Assembly (NCBI GenBank): GCA_022925895.1
Contig: JAKSYS010000536.1
Location: 1 to 43,283 of the forward strand
Direction of reading: 5' to 3'
Origin: Fragilaria crotonensis
Lineage: Eukaryota; Bacillariophyta; Fragilariophyceae; Fragilariales; Fragilariaceae
Length of the DNA stretch: 43,283 bases
The position numbers and the translations under genes were made by a program. Position 1 is the first letter of the stretch. Each line of letters begins with the position of its first letter. This document shows, piece after piece, positions 1 to 10,910 of the stretch. The notes below the pieces were generated by a model. That model worked only from the letters and a program-made list of their open reading frames with translations. It had not been told where the DNA came from and did not search any database.

Positions 1-135
1 CACCTCTTCCCATAGTTGATCAGGCATAGCAAAATGAATGCTTCGTTGTTTCGCGTGACGACGTTGTTTTTGTCCCACGAGGCGTTGAGCCTCGTTTGAA
101 ATTGATTGTTCAATCTCATGGGACGAGATGAACAT
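1..135 (-). CDS. 5' end of an unrecognised protein gene (partial)
   Basis: An open frame runs on the minus strand from an ATG at 135 off the left edge of the window, giving 45 codons without a stop. The N-terminus is polar (starts MFISSHEIEQ) and has a basic stretch (QKQRRHAKQR) around residues 22-31, which could be a nuclear localisation signal. No domain is visible in so short a piece. The length without a stop and the plausible residue mix are the only support; it could be chance. It points away from the Rab5IF-like gene to its right. Confidence 0.35.
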   Translation of the reverse strand, partial: MFISSHEIEQSISNEAQRLVGQKQRRHAKQRSIHFAMPDQLWEEV

Positions 136-659
136 GTTTTGAATCGACGTGAGTTTTGATTCCAGTTGTGTACTGTCGCACTGGTTACTGGAGTATCGAT
201 GTATTGTTTTACTGCGCACTTGGGAGTAAGTAATTAGGAATAGGGATAATGTAAAAATATGTGGCGATACGGAATGTTTACAACAGTCTGGGCTGGTACT
301 TCCATGAGCGTAGATTTACGGTACCCATGGGTTTGATATTTTCAGAAATTCCCGTCTCTGCTCTGCAGCCACAATGTACGTGTAGTGTGTAGTACCACCT
401 ACAGCACCTACCACGGGTGAAAGGAAGGAGGAATGAACGTCGAAGTGAGTAGGGACCGCTACTGTACCTAGTACAGGAACTGCAACACCAGTGTGATGAT
501 ACATGTAGTACACCGAGTCTCCGACTAGACTATCCCTTGGCATCGATCACAATCTGCATGGCATCGATGGGTTTGCAAGGTTACAAAGCAGGATATGCTA
601 CTACTACTAGCTCTACTAGGAGAATAACATCATCTTCCACAGTCAAGGTGAATTTACCC
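136..659. other. Intergenic, nothing recognised
   Basis: This stretch lies between the 5' end of the partial left gene and the 3' end of the Rab5IF-like gene. It is rich in TAC/GTA words. Short open frames on either strand have no coding character. I see no RNA gene or mobile-element sequence in it. Confidence 0.5.
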
Positions 660-1154
660 TTAAAATTCAGTGTCTTGGGTCACATCAGCAGTTCCTATCG
701 ATGAGCTTTCAGACAACGAATCCGCAGAGGACAATTGTTGCTGCTGCAAACCATCATCTGGATCTTGATTGACCACAATTTGTTGCATCACAACCATTGA
801 CGCCATCTTGAGTTCATCCGCAGAAAAGTGTCGAGTGAAACCAAAGATCCACGTTAAAATCATCATGGCGAGTGCGTTCAAGACTCCTGCAAAATGAAGG
901 TTCTTGTATTCATCCATGTCGGCAAGGAGAATCATTTGGCAGTATAGTACGGGTATAAAGGTGATAACGTTCAAGCCAAGGATGCAAGCAAGCGCACCAG
1001 GTGTGGAGCCAAGATAGGTGCCATACGCAATGGCAATGATAAACCGGAGCCAAACAATGCAGTCTTCCAATTCTGGGAAGGACTCTGGCGTAGGTTTTGA
1101 TCCAACAGCCGCAAACTTGCGTAGAATCTGTTGAAAACGCTTCAGTGTCAACAT
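660..1154 (-). CDS. Rab5-interacting protein family (Rab5IF/OPTI-like) membrane protein
   Basis: Intact 164-residue protein from an ATG at 1154 to a TAA at 660. A basic N-terminus leads into WLRFIIAIAYG near residue 35. Three hydrophobic segments follow, at about 32-50, 52-74 and 88-106, the last ending in TWIFGFTR. The order [pre-helix WLRxIIAI, small-residue turn, third helix after a DEY motif] matches the Rab5ip/EMC6-like fold of RAB5IF (C20orf24/OPTI), known as an ER factor that helps insert multi-pass membrane proteins together with TMCO1-family partners. The C-terminal 50 residues are a polar tail with a short Gln run and many Ser, outside the family core. Family assignment is from pattern memory; the ER role is inferred from the family. 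It is transcribed divergently from the importin gene, with about 610 bp between start codons. Confidence 0.7.
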   Translation of the reverse strand: MLTLKRFQQILRKFAAVGSKPTPESFPELEDCIVWLRFIIAIAYGTYLGSTPGALACILGLNVITFIPVLYCQMILLADMDEYKNLHFAGVLNALAMMILTWIFGFTRHFSADELKMASMVVMQQIVVNQDPDDGLQQQQLSSADSLSESSSIGTADVTQDTEF

Positions 1155-1763
1155 GATACTGATCAGAAAATGATGAGAGCGTGTGTCGAGTGTAGAGTGT
1201 TGAGGATGTTACAATGTGATCGAGAGCTGAGTCGAGCGTCGAGTGGGTTGAGCGTGGTTGTCTTGATCTCGTGTCTTTGTCTTTCTATCATACGACAGTA
1301 GATATCCCAGTACGGAGGGATCAGTACCAGTATCTCGTATCCCGTCGTCATCAACAATTCTGAGTGAGTTATTTATGAATATCAGTATCAGAGTCGGTAT
1401 TTTAGTAACTGTAGGTAATACGGTATCTGTACCAGGTAGCAGGTTTCCAGATGCCGTCAGCTGTTTCGACTTCTTCACGGATGTCCGTCCGACAACCCGT
1501 ACCACTCATACACAATCCTTGGTCGAGAATCTTGCTTCCAGTGGTGGTGAACGCTGTGAGCCAATGGTGTTTTGTGTTTTGGCTGGTCAGAGTCGCACCA
1601 GTACCAGTCGTCAGGAGATTTGAGAGATTTTATGTATTTCGTCACCGAAAATTGATAATGCGCATACTGGCATAATTTTCTGTTCATCGACACTCTGCCT
1701 CGTCTCTACATATAGTGCTGCTTCTCGTTTGATTTGGATGATTGTGTGAGATTAGATTAAACA
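1155..1763. promoter_or_regulatory. Shared upstream region of the Rab5IF-like and importin genes
   Basis: About 610 bp separate two divergent start codons, so both 5' UTRs and promoters must lie here. GAG/GTCGAG-rich repeats at about 1190-1255 and alternating GTAT/GGTA words at about 1375-1440 are visible. No TATA box or initiator could be placed with confidence. Short open frames on both strands look non-coding. Confidence 0.35.
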
Positions 1764-4700
1764 ATGACGAGCCCAGAAGATATCACCCAGATGGCATCCT
1801 TGATGCTTGCGCTGACGCAGCCAGATACCGAAACGATTCGACAAGCGGAACTTGCTTTGAAACCCATTCTCAAGGATGCCAGGTCGGTCCCAGCATTGTT
1901 GGAAGTTATCAAGGCGAGAGGCATCCATGTAAGTTTTGATATTGTTATTCGTATTGCTGTTTGTATATGTGTTGGGTTGGCTAGCATATACCGGTGTTGA
2001 ATTGGCGACTATGACATGTTTTCGCATTGGCATGACGGCATTGCTGCCTCCATCGCGCGTAGCAGTCGGCTATTGATGGAGTGGTACTCGAAGACATGGC
2101 ATTCCACTTGTAGCTGCGCCTGTGCATATTCAATGTGAATGCACAATGCTTATAGTGACACCTATATCATCCTCCTTACTAACTATTTCACTCTCCACCA
2201 CACCGACCCTACCCACACAGTCCAACGCAGTTCGACATGTCAGTGCCATTGTCTTGCGAAAGCGCATTACAGGTCACTACACCAAGTTTGACGAAAAGAC
2301 CAAGACGGATCTCAAGACAGAGATCCTGCACGTGCTCGCGAACGAACCGGAACGTCCGGTGCGCGGTGGAGTGGTCGGAATCGCTGCGGCGATTGCCAAA
2401 ATTGAAGAACAAGCCAACGGATGGCCCGATTTGTGGCAGTTTGTGGCGGCAGCCTCGTCCGATCCACATCCCGATGCACGCGAACTCGCATTTTGGATCC
2501 TTTCCGAAACGACCGATACGATTGAGTGCATCTTGGAACGCAGTTCCAGCACTTGAGCGACTCGCTCTTTCGGGCGGGTCTGCAGGATACCGAAAGCAAA
2601 GTCCAGAAAGCCGCAGTCAAGGCTCTTGGCCAACTCATGTCATTTTGGCGAACGAACCTGACGTTGATACCTTTGTGTGCTCTTGCCGGGCGTCTTGCAA
2701 GTTGCGGCGCAGTGTGTTCAGGCGCACGATGAAGATACCATCGCGACGGTTTTGGACGTTTTGTACGATTTGGCATACTCGCCGTCGACTGCCGTGGCGA
2801 GTCAATTGAATGAAATGGTGAGATTCGCCCTCATGTGCATGGCGGATTCCAACTTGGAGATGGGCGTTCGTGACTCGGCCGCCCTTGTCATTGCCACCCT
2901 GGCCGAGGCGAAACCCAAGTCGCTGGGAAAAGAGGAACTTTTGATCTCGACCATTCTAGACACTTTGTTTCTTCTCATTGAGAATTCACCAGAATCCGCG
3001 GCTGGTGCTCTCCTTGAGTCTAATCCCGCGTGGAAGGAGGACATGAACCTTGAAAATGCTACCGATGAGCCGACGGAAACGAGTATGGCCCAGGGAACAC
3101 TTGACATGTTGGCTTGTGAGATTCCCAAGAAATACATTTTTCAACCAGTCATGTCGCGGTGCATTGCTCGATTGTCCTCCAGCAAAGCATCCGCACGCAA
3201 GGCCGGTATTGCAGGATTGGGTGTTATTGCCGAAGGGTGCGCCGAGCCTCTTCGAGAACACTTGCACGATGTTATGCCCCACGTCTTCTCGGCCGCCGGC
3301 GATGGTGATGCACAAGTTAGAGAATGTGCCTGCTTTGCGTTGGGTCAGATCTCCGAACATTGTCAACCAGAAATCTTGGGATATTCAACCCAAATTTTGC
3401 CCATTGTCTTTGCTCTCCTTGACGACACTACCGTCAGTGTGCAAGCAACTTCTTGCTATGTTCTCGAAATGTTTTGCGAACGGTTGGAGCCAGACGCAGT
3501 CCGCCCTCTTCTCGACCCATTAGTCCGAAAGCTGGCTGCCATGCTTGAGGCAACTACCAAGCGCAGTGTACAGGAGATGGCTGTTGCAGCATTGGCGGCC
3601 ACTGCTGTTGCCGCTGAGGAGGAGTTCACGCCTTATGTTGGTGGTGTTGCAGCTCTCATGACGAAGCTCATGGCCCTGCAAGAGGAACGTCTCTATTCCC
3701 TTCGTGGACGCGCCTTGGAATGCATGGGCCACATGGCTATTGCTGTTGGAAAACAAACCTTCCGTCCTTACTTCACTGGCACCATGCAGTGCGCGTGTGA
3801 TGGTTTGGCGACCGAAAGCACCGACCTCCATGAGTTCGCCTATGCTGTGTTTGCCAACCTTGCCAAGGTCATGGGCGAAGAATTTGCTCCTGTCTTGCCG
3901 GACCTTGTCCCTCATTTGATCAAGGTTATTGGTGCTAACGAGGGTCACATGGAAAAGGCTGATGACGAAGATGTAAGTGCTCAGTTGGTTTGAATGTGAT
4001 GTTTAGGATGACAACGATTAAACTCACTATGCAAGCATGAATTGCAATCGCTTTGTTATGTGTCCCCCCAGGGTGATCAGTTCAACAACTTGGATGACTC
4101 TGACGATGAAGAAGATGAGGATGGGGCTGGTTACGTCCTCCATGTTCGTACTGCTCTTCTCGAAGCCAAAAAGGGTGCGATTACTGCGATTGGCGAGATG
4201 GCTGCCCACACTGGATCTGCGTTTGTGCCTCATTTGGAAGAAGTCATGGAAGTTCTCAGTGAAGCTGGCCGAACTCACTGGCACCCGCTGGTCAAGTGTG
4301 AAGTTGCAGAGGCGTTGCCATCCATGGTCATTCCGTCGGTCGCTGCCTATCACAATGGAGAGATTTCATGGGAAAAGGGTGACGTGAGAGGCGCCAACCC
4401 CATGTCGCAGCATACCGCCGCTATTACTTCTGCTGTCCTTGCTGAGCTGATCGCGCTGATGCAAGATGATGACAAGGATACCGTTGGAAAGGCTTGCGAA
4501 GGAATTCAGTCTGTGATTGAGCTTGTTGGACCACATGCATTGGTCCCCGTGGCCTCGGAATGCTTGAAGAATACTCACGAGCTCCTGACAAAGAAGGCGC
4601 CATGCCAGCAAACAGATGAGAGTTTTGAGCAGCTCGAAGATGACGACGATCATGATTCTTTCATGACTTCTGTCTGCGATCTGGTCGGCGGTTTCGCGCG

Positions 4701-5344
4701 AGTAATGGGACCTCACTTAGGAATACTTGACCGAGTTCCTACCAGCGATTTGCTCTTACGGTAAATCGTCCCGCCCACCCTCAGACCGATCCATGGCGAT
4801 GGGATGTCTCAGCGAGATTGCTCAAGAACTTGAAGGCGCTATTGCCGAATTTTGGCAACCAGTGTTTTACCCGGCTATTCTCGCTGGATTGGCCGATCCT
4901 GATGACAGCGTGAAGAGAAATGCTGCCTTTTGCAGCGGAGTATGCTGTGAGAATTTGGGAGAAGCGATTGTTGGCGAATATCCCACCATCCTGCAAGCTA
5001 TCTCGCCACTGTTTTCCATTGACCCTGCGCAAGGTGATTCATCTGCCGCTTGTGTTGACAATGCTGCAGCTTCCGTTTCCCGCATGATTATGGCGTCGCC
5101 GAACTTTGTTCCTTTGGGACAGGTTATCCCTGTTTTGCTCAAGGCGTTGCCTCTCCTCACGGACATGACGGAGAACATTACTGTATACACGTGCTTGTTG
5201 GGACTGTTGCAAATGAACCAGCCCGATCTGTTGGAAAACAAGGCGGATCTGAAGAGAGTGTTTATGGAAGCCACATCAGACGCTTCCAAGGTTGCTGAGG
5301 AGATTCAAGAAAAGTTGCGATTGGCCGCGTTGTCTTTGAACTAA
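1764..5344 (+). CDS. Importin-4/Kap123-type karyopherin beta (nuclear import receptor)
   Basis: HEAT-repeat import receptor that would carry cargo such as ribosomal proteins and histones through nuclear pores under Ran control. Coding exons are 1764-1928, 2221-3972 and 4072-5344. Intron 1 (1929-2220) has GTAAGT, a TACTAAC branch-like site at 2177-2183 and CACAG. Intron 2 (3973-4071) has GTAAGT and CCCAG. Both are phase 0, and the protein would be about 1,060 residues, the usual length. After an acidic loop (about 4090-4125) comes YVLHVRTALLEAKKGAI, the Kap123/IPO4-type block, rather than the importin-5 version. Frame breaks: three apparent single-base losses at about 2531, 2645 and 2675, together one codon, and one apparent extra base at about 4720. 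The protein reads smoothly across all of them, and at least one lies in a T run. Consensus errors are likelier than decay of an essential gene. Confidence 0.85.
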
Positions 5345-6612
5345 TTAATCTGAAGCTGACGTGAAATTAGGATATTCTTGCATGTCGATTATAATTCTTC
5401 TATACTGTATACTGTATCTGACCCGTCCATGATGCGATATGGATTGTTTTCAGACTCACTGTTGTTCCAACTATTTGTTCCCATTTCTCCTCTTTTTTTT
5501 GTATGATTCTCAAGACGGTACTAAAGATTTGTCATTATCCAATTTGGTTCTGCTGGCGAATCAGGCGGCATGCATCCGTGGGAAATGATATAGCTCTGAC
5601 GATGTTTGGGCTGCGTTCATCAAACCTCTTTCCGTGATGCCTTTATACTTGAAGATCTGAAGGCTTGGTACACTGGACTGGTCAGTAGTTGCTGAGTGCT
5701 GAGTGCTGAGTGCTGAGTGCTGAGGTGCATGGCCCGCATGCAGGAAGAGGCCAAACAAGTCAACCTAGCAACTACCAGGTACAATCTGCAGTACACGCAA
5801 GGAAACGAAATGCAAGCATTGTCATGAGAGAGCTGACCAAAGCCAACAGCTTGTGATGAACTTGAGAGTAAGGAATGAACGGAGTACGAGAGATTCCCAA
5901 TGTGTCGCCCCACTCAACAAGTTATAACTCATAACTACAATGCCATACTCCCTCTGTCCTAACCATGACTGCGTGGTCGTTCACGTTTGAGCGCCTATTC
6001 CCTTATATTATTAAATGTTCCATTTACAATGATGACGAAAAGACAACTTGAGTTCGACTCGGGAACAAAACCAACGAATGCCATGATACTACAGTTTGAG
6101 AGTAGCGAATGAGATACTCGCATTCCAACATTCTGCCAGATGGAGCAAATGTCGCCTTTTGATTTGAGTGACGAATGGAAACCTTCTCGTTCACGGACGA
6201 TTAGGATAAACATATTACTCCGGACTCTCCGGACTATGATGTAAGGGAATACGTATTGCACATAGACGACAGCATATATTTGGAGCTACATTTAAGAAGG
6301 GATTTCGATTTATTTGATATACTGGAACTTACTGGGGTACAAGAAACTGCGATGCTCGAAATACGACTTGGCTCTCACTGGTACTGAACCACTATGTCAT
6401 ACTTGTACTTGTTGTACTATTAGGAAGTATGTGTAAACGAGTCATTCCGAATGCCGATTGTAACGTGACTCTCAAATCGTAAAAAAGGCTCGGACGAAAA
6501 GGTCGCACAACAATTACCACAAAAACCCACTTTCTTGGTTTGTTTGGTCACATATTTCCTTCCCTACCCTTGAACAACAAAGCCAGCCTCTTTCGTGTAA
6601 AGGATTCATCCC
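5345..6612. other. Long intergenic region with a 7-bp tandem repeat
   Basis: This holds the 3' flank of the importin gene and the promoter of the secreted repeat-protein gene. TATACTGTATACTG words lie at about 5400 and a short T run at about 5496. Open frames here are short and show no protein-like composition. No RNA gene was recognised. Confidence 0.45.
5691..5724. repeat. Tandem repeat, 7-bp unit GCTGAGT, about 4.9 copies
   Basis: Perfect head-to-tail copies of GCTGAGT run from 5691 to 5724. Related words (ACTCAGC on the same strand, and GCTGACT/GCTGATT) recur at 25809-25823 and about 25885-25907, so this 7-mer is a recurring simple-repeat theme in the intergenic DNA of this window. Confidence 0.85.
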
Positions 6613-9600
6613 ATGAAGTTTATCGGTGCCGTCAACATCGCCTTTGTGCTGGTCGCCTTCTCAGATGTTGTCAACGCGAGAATGCCTCGTCCAGAGACTC
6701 CGACTGCCAGTCCTTCAGGAAGTGCTTCCCCCAGCGACTCTCCTACATCGAGCGTTGGGCCGTCTGCTACTCCTAGCAGACACGGGAATTTGAGAACGGA
6801 GGCTCCTAGTCGTCAGACGTTGCTCCCAATTACTCCAACGGTGATTGAGCCGACCTCTCCTCCGATCCAAACACCGAGCGATCAACCTAACCAAGTACCA
6901 AATGATTCTCCAACTGACTCACCGAACGATCAAGCACCAAATAATGCTCCTACCGAGGCACCAAAAGATTCTCCGATTGGCTCACCAAACGTTGCACCTA
7001 CTGAGGCGACGACAGCCTCACCTACCGAAGATGTCGATCCTTTCGAGTCACCAACTGATCCTCCAGACGAGGCAAAGACTGATGCTCCTATCCAGGCACC
7101 AAATGATGCTCCTTTCCAGGCTCCCAACGATGCACCCGAAGAACCACCGACTACTGCTCCTTTCGAGGCACCAAACAGTGCTCCTAACGAAGTCCCCAGT
7201 GATGCTCCTGCCAACGCACCAAATGATGATCCTGCCAACGCACCCAATGATGCTCCCTTCGAGGCACCCAGCAGTGCTCCAAATGATGCTACAGCCAACA
7301 CTCCTGATCCATCACCGACTGAAGTACCAGACGATGCTCCCGCTGACGTTCCGAGTGCGGCACCCAATGATGCGCCTTTCGAGTCACCGGACAATGCTCC
7401 TTCTGTTGATCCGACGGATCCTCCGTTCGAGGCACCAAGCGATGCTCCAAACCAAGAACCGAATGACATTCCAGGCGCAGCACCAAATGATCCTCCATTC
7501 GAGCAACCAAACAATGCTCCTAGCCAAGCACCCAACGATTCTCCTAGCCAAGAGCCGAATGACGTTCCCGACGGAGCGCCAAGCGGAGCTCCTGTCTTGC
7601 AACCAAACGATGCTCCTACCCAAGCACCCAACGAGGTTCCTTCCGATGAACCGAATGATGCTCCTAACCAAGCACCCAACGGTGCTCCTAGCCAAGAGCC
7701 GAATGACGTTCCAGACGCACCACCCGTTGAAACACCAACTGGAGCTCCTGTTGAGCTTCCAAACAATGCTCCTAACCAAGCACCCAACGATGTTCCTTCC
7801 GAAGAACCGAAGGATGCTCCGACACCGAATGATGCTCCTAACCAAGCACCCAACGGTGCTCCTAGCCAAGAGCCGAATGACATTCCTGATGCAGCGCCAA
7901 GCGGAGCTCCCTGACGCACCAAATGATGCTCCTATCGACGCGCCAAACGATGTTCCTTCCGATGAACCGAAGGATGTTCCGAGCGAAACACCGAATGATG
8001 CTCCTAGCCAGGAGCCGAATGACGTTCCGACGCAGCACCAAGCGGAGCTCCTGTCTTGCAACCAAACGATGCTCCTACCCAAGCACCCAACGATGTTCCT
8101 TCCGATGAACCGAAGGATGTTCCGAACGAAACACCGAATGATGCTCCTAACCAAGCGCCCAACGATGGTCCTAGCCAGGAGCCGAATGACGTTCCCGACG
8201 CAGCACCAAGCGGAGCTCCCTTCGACGCACCGAATGATGCCCCCAGCCAAGAACCGGGTGACGTTCCAGACGCACCACCAGTTCAAACAGCAACCAGAGC
8301 TCCTTTTGAGCTTCCGAACGATGCTCCTAACCAAGCACCGAACGATGCTCCATCCGATGAACCGAAGGATGCTCCAATCGGAGCACCAAACGGTGCTCCT
8401 AACCAAGAACCAAATGACGTGCCTGACGGAGCACCAAATGATGCGCCCGTCAACGCATCAAGTGGAGCTCCTGTCGTGCAACCGAACGATGCTCCCAGCC
8501 AAGAACCGAATGACGAACCTTCTGAGGTACCGAATGATGCTCCCGACGAAACACCGAGTAATGCTCCAAACGAGGCCAAACGATGTTCTAACCAAGGACC
8601 GAATGACATCCCCGGTGCAGCACCAAATAATGCTCCTTCGACCCACCAAACGCTGCTCCCTTCGAGGCACCAAAAGATTCACCCTCCGCAGCACCAACAC
8701 CCACTACTATGTTGCCGAACTTGACAACAACTCCGATCCAAGATTCTACACCCGTCCAATCACCAACCAAGTACGATCAGCCCCCATCCCCTACCAAAAA
8801 TGACTCCGATGACATTCCAACGGGTAAAGGAAAGGGTTCAGAACCGGTCAAGTCTCCAACAAAATACGACCAGCCCCCGTCGCCAACCAAGAATGGCTCG
8901 AACGATGCCCCATCGGGAAAAGGAAAGGGTTCAGAACCGGTCAAGTCTCCAACAAAATACGACCAGCCTCCGTCGCCAACCAAGAATGGCTCGAATGATG
9001 CCCCATCGGGTAAAGGCAAGGGTTCAGAACCCGTCAAGTCTCCAACCAAATACGACCAGCCTCCATCGCCAACCAAAAATGGCTCGAATGATGCCCCATC
9101 GGGAAAAGGCAAGGGTTCAGAACCTGTCAAGTCTCCAACCAAATACGACCAGCCCCCGTCCCCTACCAAGAATGGCTCGAACGATGCCCCATCGGGTAAA
9201 GGAAAGGGTTCGGAACCCGTCAAGTCTCCAACCAAGTACGACCAGCCCCCGTCCCCTACTAAGGATGACTGCAAACCTGTCCAAACACCAACCAAGTACG
9301 ATCAGCCCCCATCCCCTACCAAAAATGGCTCGAATGACGTTCCATCGGGTAAAGGCAAGGGTTCGGAACCCGTCAAGTCTCCAATCAAGTACGACCAGCC
9401 CCCCTCCCCTACCAAGAATGGCTCGAATGATGTTCCGTCGGGTAAAGGCAAGGGTTCGCAACCCGTCAAGTCTCCAACAAAATACGACCAGCCTCCGTCG
9501 CCAACCAAAAATGGCTCGAATGATGCCCCATCGGGTAAAGGCAAGGGTTCAGAACCCGTCAAGTCTCCAACCAAATACGACCAGCCCCCGTCGCCAACCA

Positions 9601-10299
9601 AGAATGGCTCGAATGATGCTCCGTCGGGTAAAGGAAAGGGTTCAGAACCCGTCAAGTCTCCAACCAAATACGACCAGCCTCCGTCGCCAACCAAGAATGG
9701 CTCGAATGACGTTCCATCGGGTAAAGGAAAGGGTTCAGAACCCGTCAAGTCTCCAACCACGTACTACCAGGCTCCGTCGCCAACCAAGAATGGCTCGAAT
9801 GATGCCCCATCGGGTAAAGGCAAGGGTTCAGAACCGGTCAAGTCGCCAACAAAATACGACCAGCCCCCGTCGCCAACCAAAAATGGCTCTAATGATGCTC
9901 CGTCGGGTGAAGGAAAGGGCTCGGAACCCGTCAAGTCTCCAACCAAGTACTACCAGCCTCCGTCGCCAACCAAGAATGGCTCGAATGACGTTCCATCGGG
10001 TGAAGGAAAGGGCTCGGAACCCATCAAGTCTCCAACCAAGTACTACCAGCCTCCGTCGCCAACCAAGAATGGCTCGAACGATGTTCCGTCGGGTAAAGGA
10101 AAGGGTTCAGAACCTGTCAAGTCTCCAACCAAGAACGACCAGCCCCGTCCCTACCAAGAATGACTATAAACCTGTCCAATCTCCCAGCAAGTACGACCAG
10201 CCTCAAAACAACAAGCCGGTGCAATCGCCAACCAAGTGTGATCCATCTCAAACTTCTACAAAGTATTACCAGCCTTTCAAATCGGGGTCAACGCATTAA
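6613..10299 (+). CDS. Secreted two-module repeat protein (acidic PXXX module, then basic 31-residue repeats)
   Basis: Starts at an ATG at 6613 with a signal peptide (MKFIGAVNIAFVLVAFSDVV, cut near NA-RM). The first module, about 6840-8640, is acidic with Pro at nearly every fourth residue (PNDA, PTQA, PSQE, PNDV). The second, about 8757-10150, has 16 copies, mostly 31 residues long, built from KSPTKYDQPPSPTK then NGSNDAPSGKGKGSEPV. The C-terminus is YYQPFKSGSTH. No enzymatic domain is seen. Secretion, strong charge segregation and Ser-Pro-x-Lys sites suggest a structural extracellular or cell-wall (silaffin-like or adhesive) role, which is inference. Apparent frame breaks at about 7909, 8031, 8580-8590, 8639 and 10143-10152 all look like missing bases, several of them in C or T runs. 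The repeat register on both sides shows what was lost, so I treat this as one gene of about 1,230 residues. Confidence 0.7.
6840..8640 (+). repeat. Degenerate 12/24-bp repeat coding the acidic PXXX module
   Basis: The unit CCNAAYGAYGCT (Pro-Asn-Asp-Ala/Val) alternates with variants coding PSQE, PTQA and PSDE, so proline falls on every fourth codon. Longer segments are duplicated, for example the block around 7580-7700 recurs around 8030-8190 with few changes. The minus-strand reading is also open for long stretches; this is a by-product of the repeat and not a gene. Confidence 0.8.
8757..10150 (+). repeat. Tandem 93-bp minisatellite coding the 31-residue basic repeat (about 16 units)
   Basis: Units begin at SPTKYDQPP codons and end at GKGKGSEPV codons. 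Most are 93 bp and differ only at silent sites or at Ala/Val (NDAP or NDVP), Lys/Glu (GKGKG or GEGKG) and Asp/Tyr (KYDQ or KYYQ). One short 20-residue unit at about 9220-9285 carries DDCKPV in place of the Gly/Lys segment and introduces a cysteine. The near-identity suggests recent homogenisation by unequal exchange. Confidence 0.9.
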
Positions 10300-10910
10300 T
10301 CGTTTGCATATCCGCCTCGCCATGGCATGCTGAAAGCAGTCGAAGTCCATTTATTGACATCCCCAGCCGTAGTATCCTCCTTCATCAAGAATAACACGAA
10401 TAAATTGCAACTTTGCTTGTTACAGGCAAATCATGAAACCTTCAAGAGATTTCCGACTCCCTGGATCTAAGTATCGCCGTGCATCCAAAGGAAGGCCATC
10501 GTGATGTCTCGTCCATTTATCCTACTCCTATAATTTGCTTTTGCGGGTGTGATGAGTGCGTGTATCATATGTTCTGTGTTCGTTTGTTGCGGAGTACTCG
10601 TATGACCACTGACCATTCTGGGTACTGTCGTAGTGTCACGTCGATACACGTACTGCTACTGGTTTACAGTGCATAAATCGATCTGTAATTTATGTTGAAA
10701 CGGCAGTGCGTGTACAGAACTGGTACTTCGCTACTAGTGGGGGGAAGGCAAAATCGGGATTGCCGTCATTCCAATGACTTGCAGGCACATGTAGTATTCC
10801 TTTGTCCTTGAATATTTCGCATTGCGTCGTTTGCCAAACATCTACCACTCTGCTGACTGCCGTGTTGCACAGTTGCTGCCCCTTAAACACAGCACCGATC
10901 ATCAAACGTC
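10300..10910. other. Intergenic region carrying dispersed-repeat copy A
   Basis: Apart from the dispersed repeat listed separately at 10518-10710, this 611-bp stretch between the secreted repeat-protein gene and the AGFG-like gene shows no coding frame of note. The last 200 bp should contain the AGFG-like promoter; no specific element was recognised. Confidence 0.45.
10518..10710 (+). repeat. Dispersed repeat, copy A (continuous), with conserved hairpin
   Basis: Begins TATCCTACTCCT, then AATTTG and a GT-rich stretch, then GCGGAGTACTCGTATGACCACT, then TTTACAGTGCATAAAT, ending GAAACGGCAGTG. A 7-bp inverted repeat, CATAAAT (10672-10678) and ATTTATG (10688-10694), would form a hairpin with a 9-nt loop. 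Copy B (21218-21242 joined to 25464-25575) has the same blocks in the same order, but its GT stretch is split by a retrotransposon. Family and function are unknown; it may be a short non-autonomous element. Confidence 0.65.

Noticed and set aside
1764..5344. Treating the importin gene as a pseudogene
   Set aside because: Introns, length and conserved blocks are intact, and the breaks resemble those in other host genes of the window; error is the simpler reading.
6040..6075. A T-arm-like GAGTTCGACTC suggesting a tRNA
   Set aside because: No matching acceptor, D-arm or anticodon stems could be formed around it.
6930..7922. A 330-codon minus-strand open frame rich in Gly/Ala/Ser opposite the secreted repeat gene
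   Set aside because: It is the mirror of the Pro-Asn-Asp-Ala repeat; the plus strand has a signal peptide, an ATG and a regular repeat register, and the minus frame starts and ends where the plus-strand breaks occur.
6845..8803. A 652-codon Met/Arg/His-rich frame over the acidic module
   Set aside because: It is a shadow frame of the repeat. Only the short part at about 7912-8030 carries the true reading between two indels.
8800..10299. A 499-codon plus-strand frame rich in Arg/Met/Ser across the 93-bp repeats
   Set aside because: It is an alternative frame of a repeat whose length is a multiple of three. Only its last 50 codons (from about 10150) belong to the real protein, after the apparent loss of two C bases.
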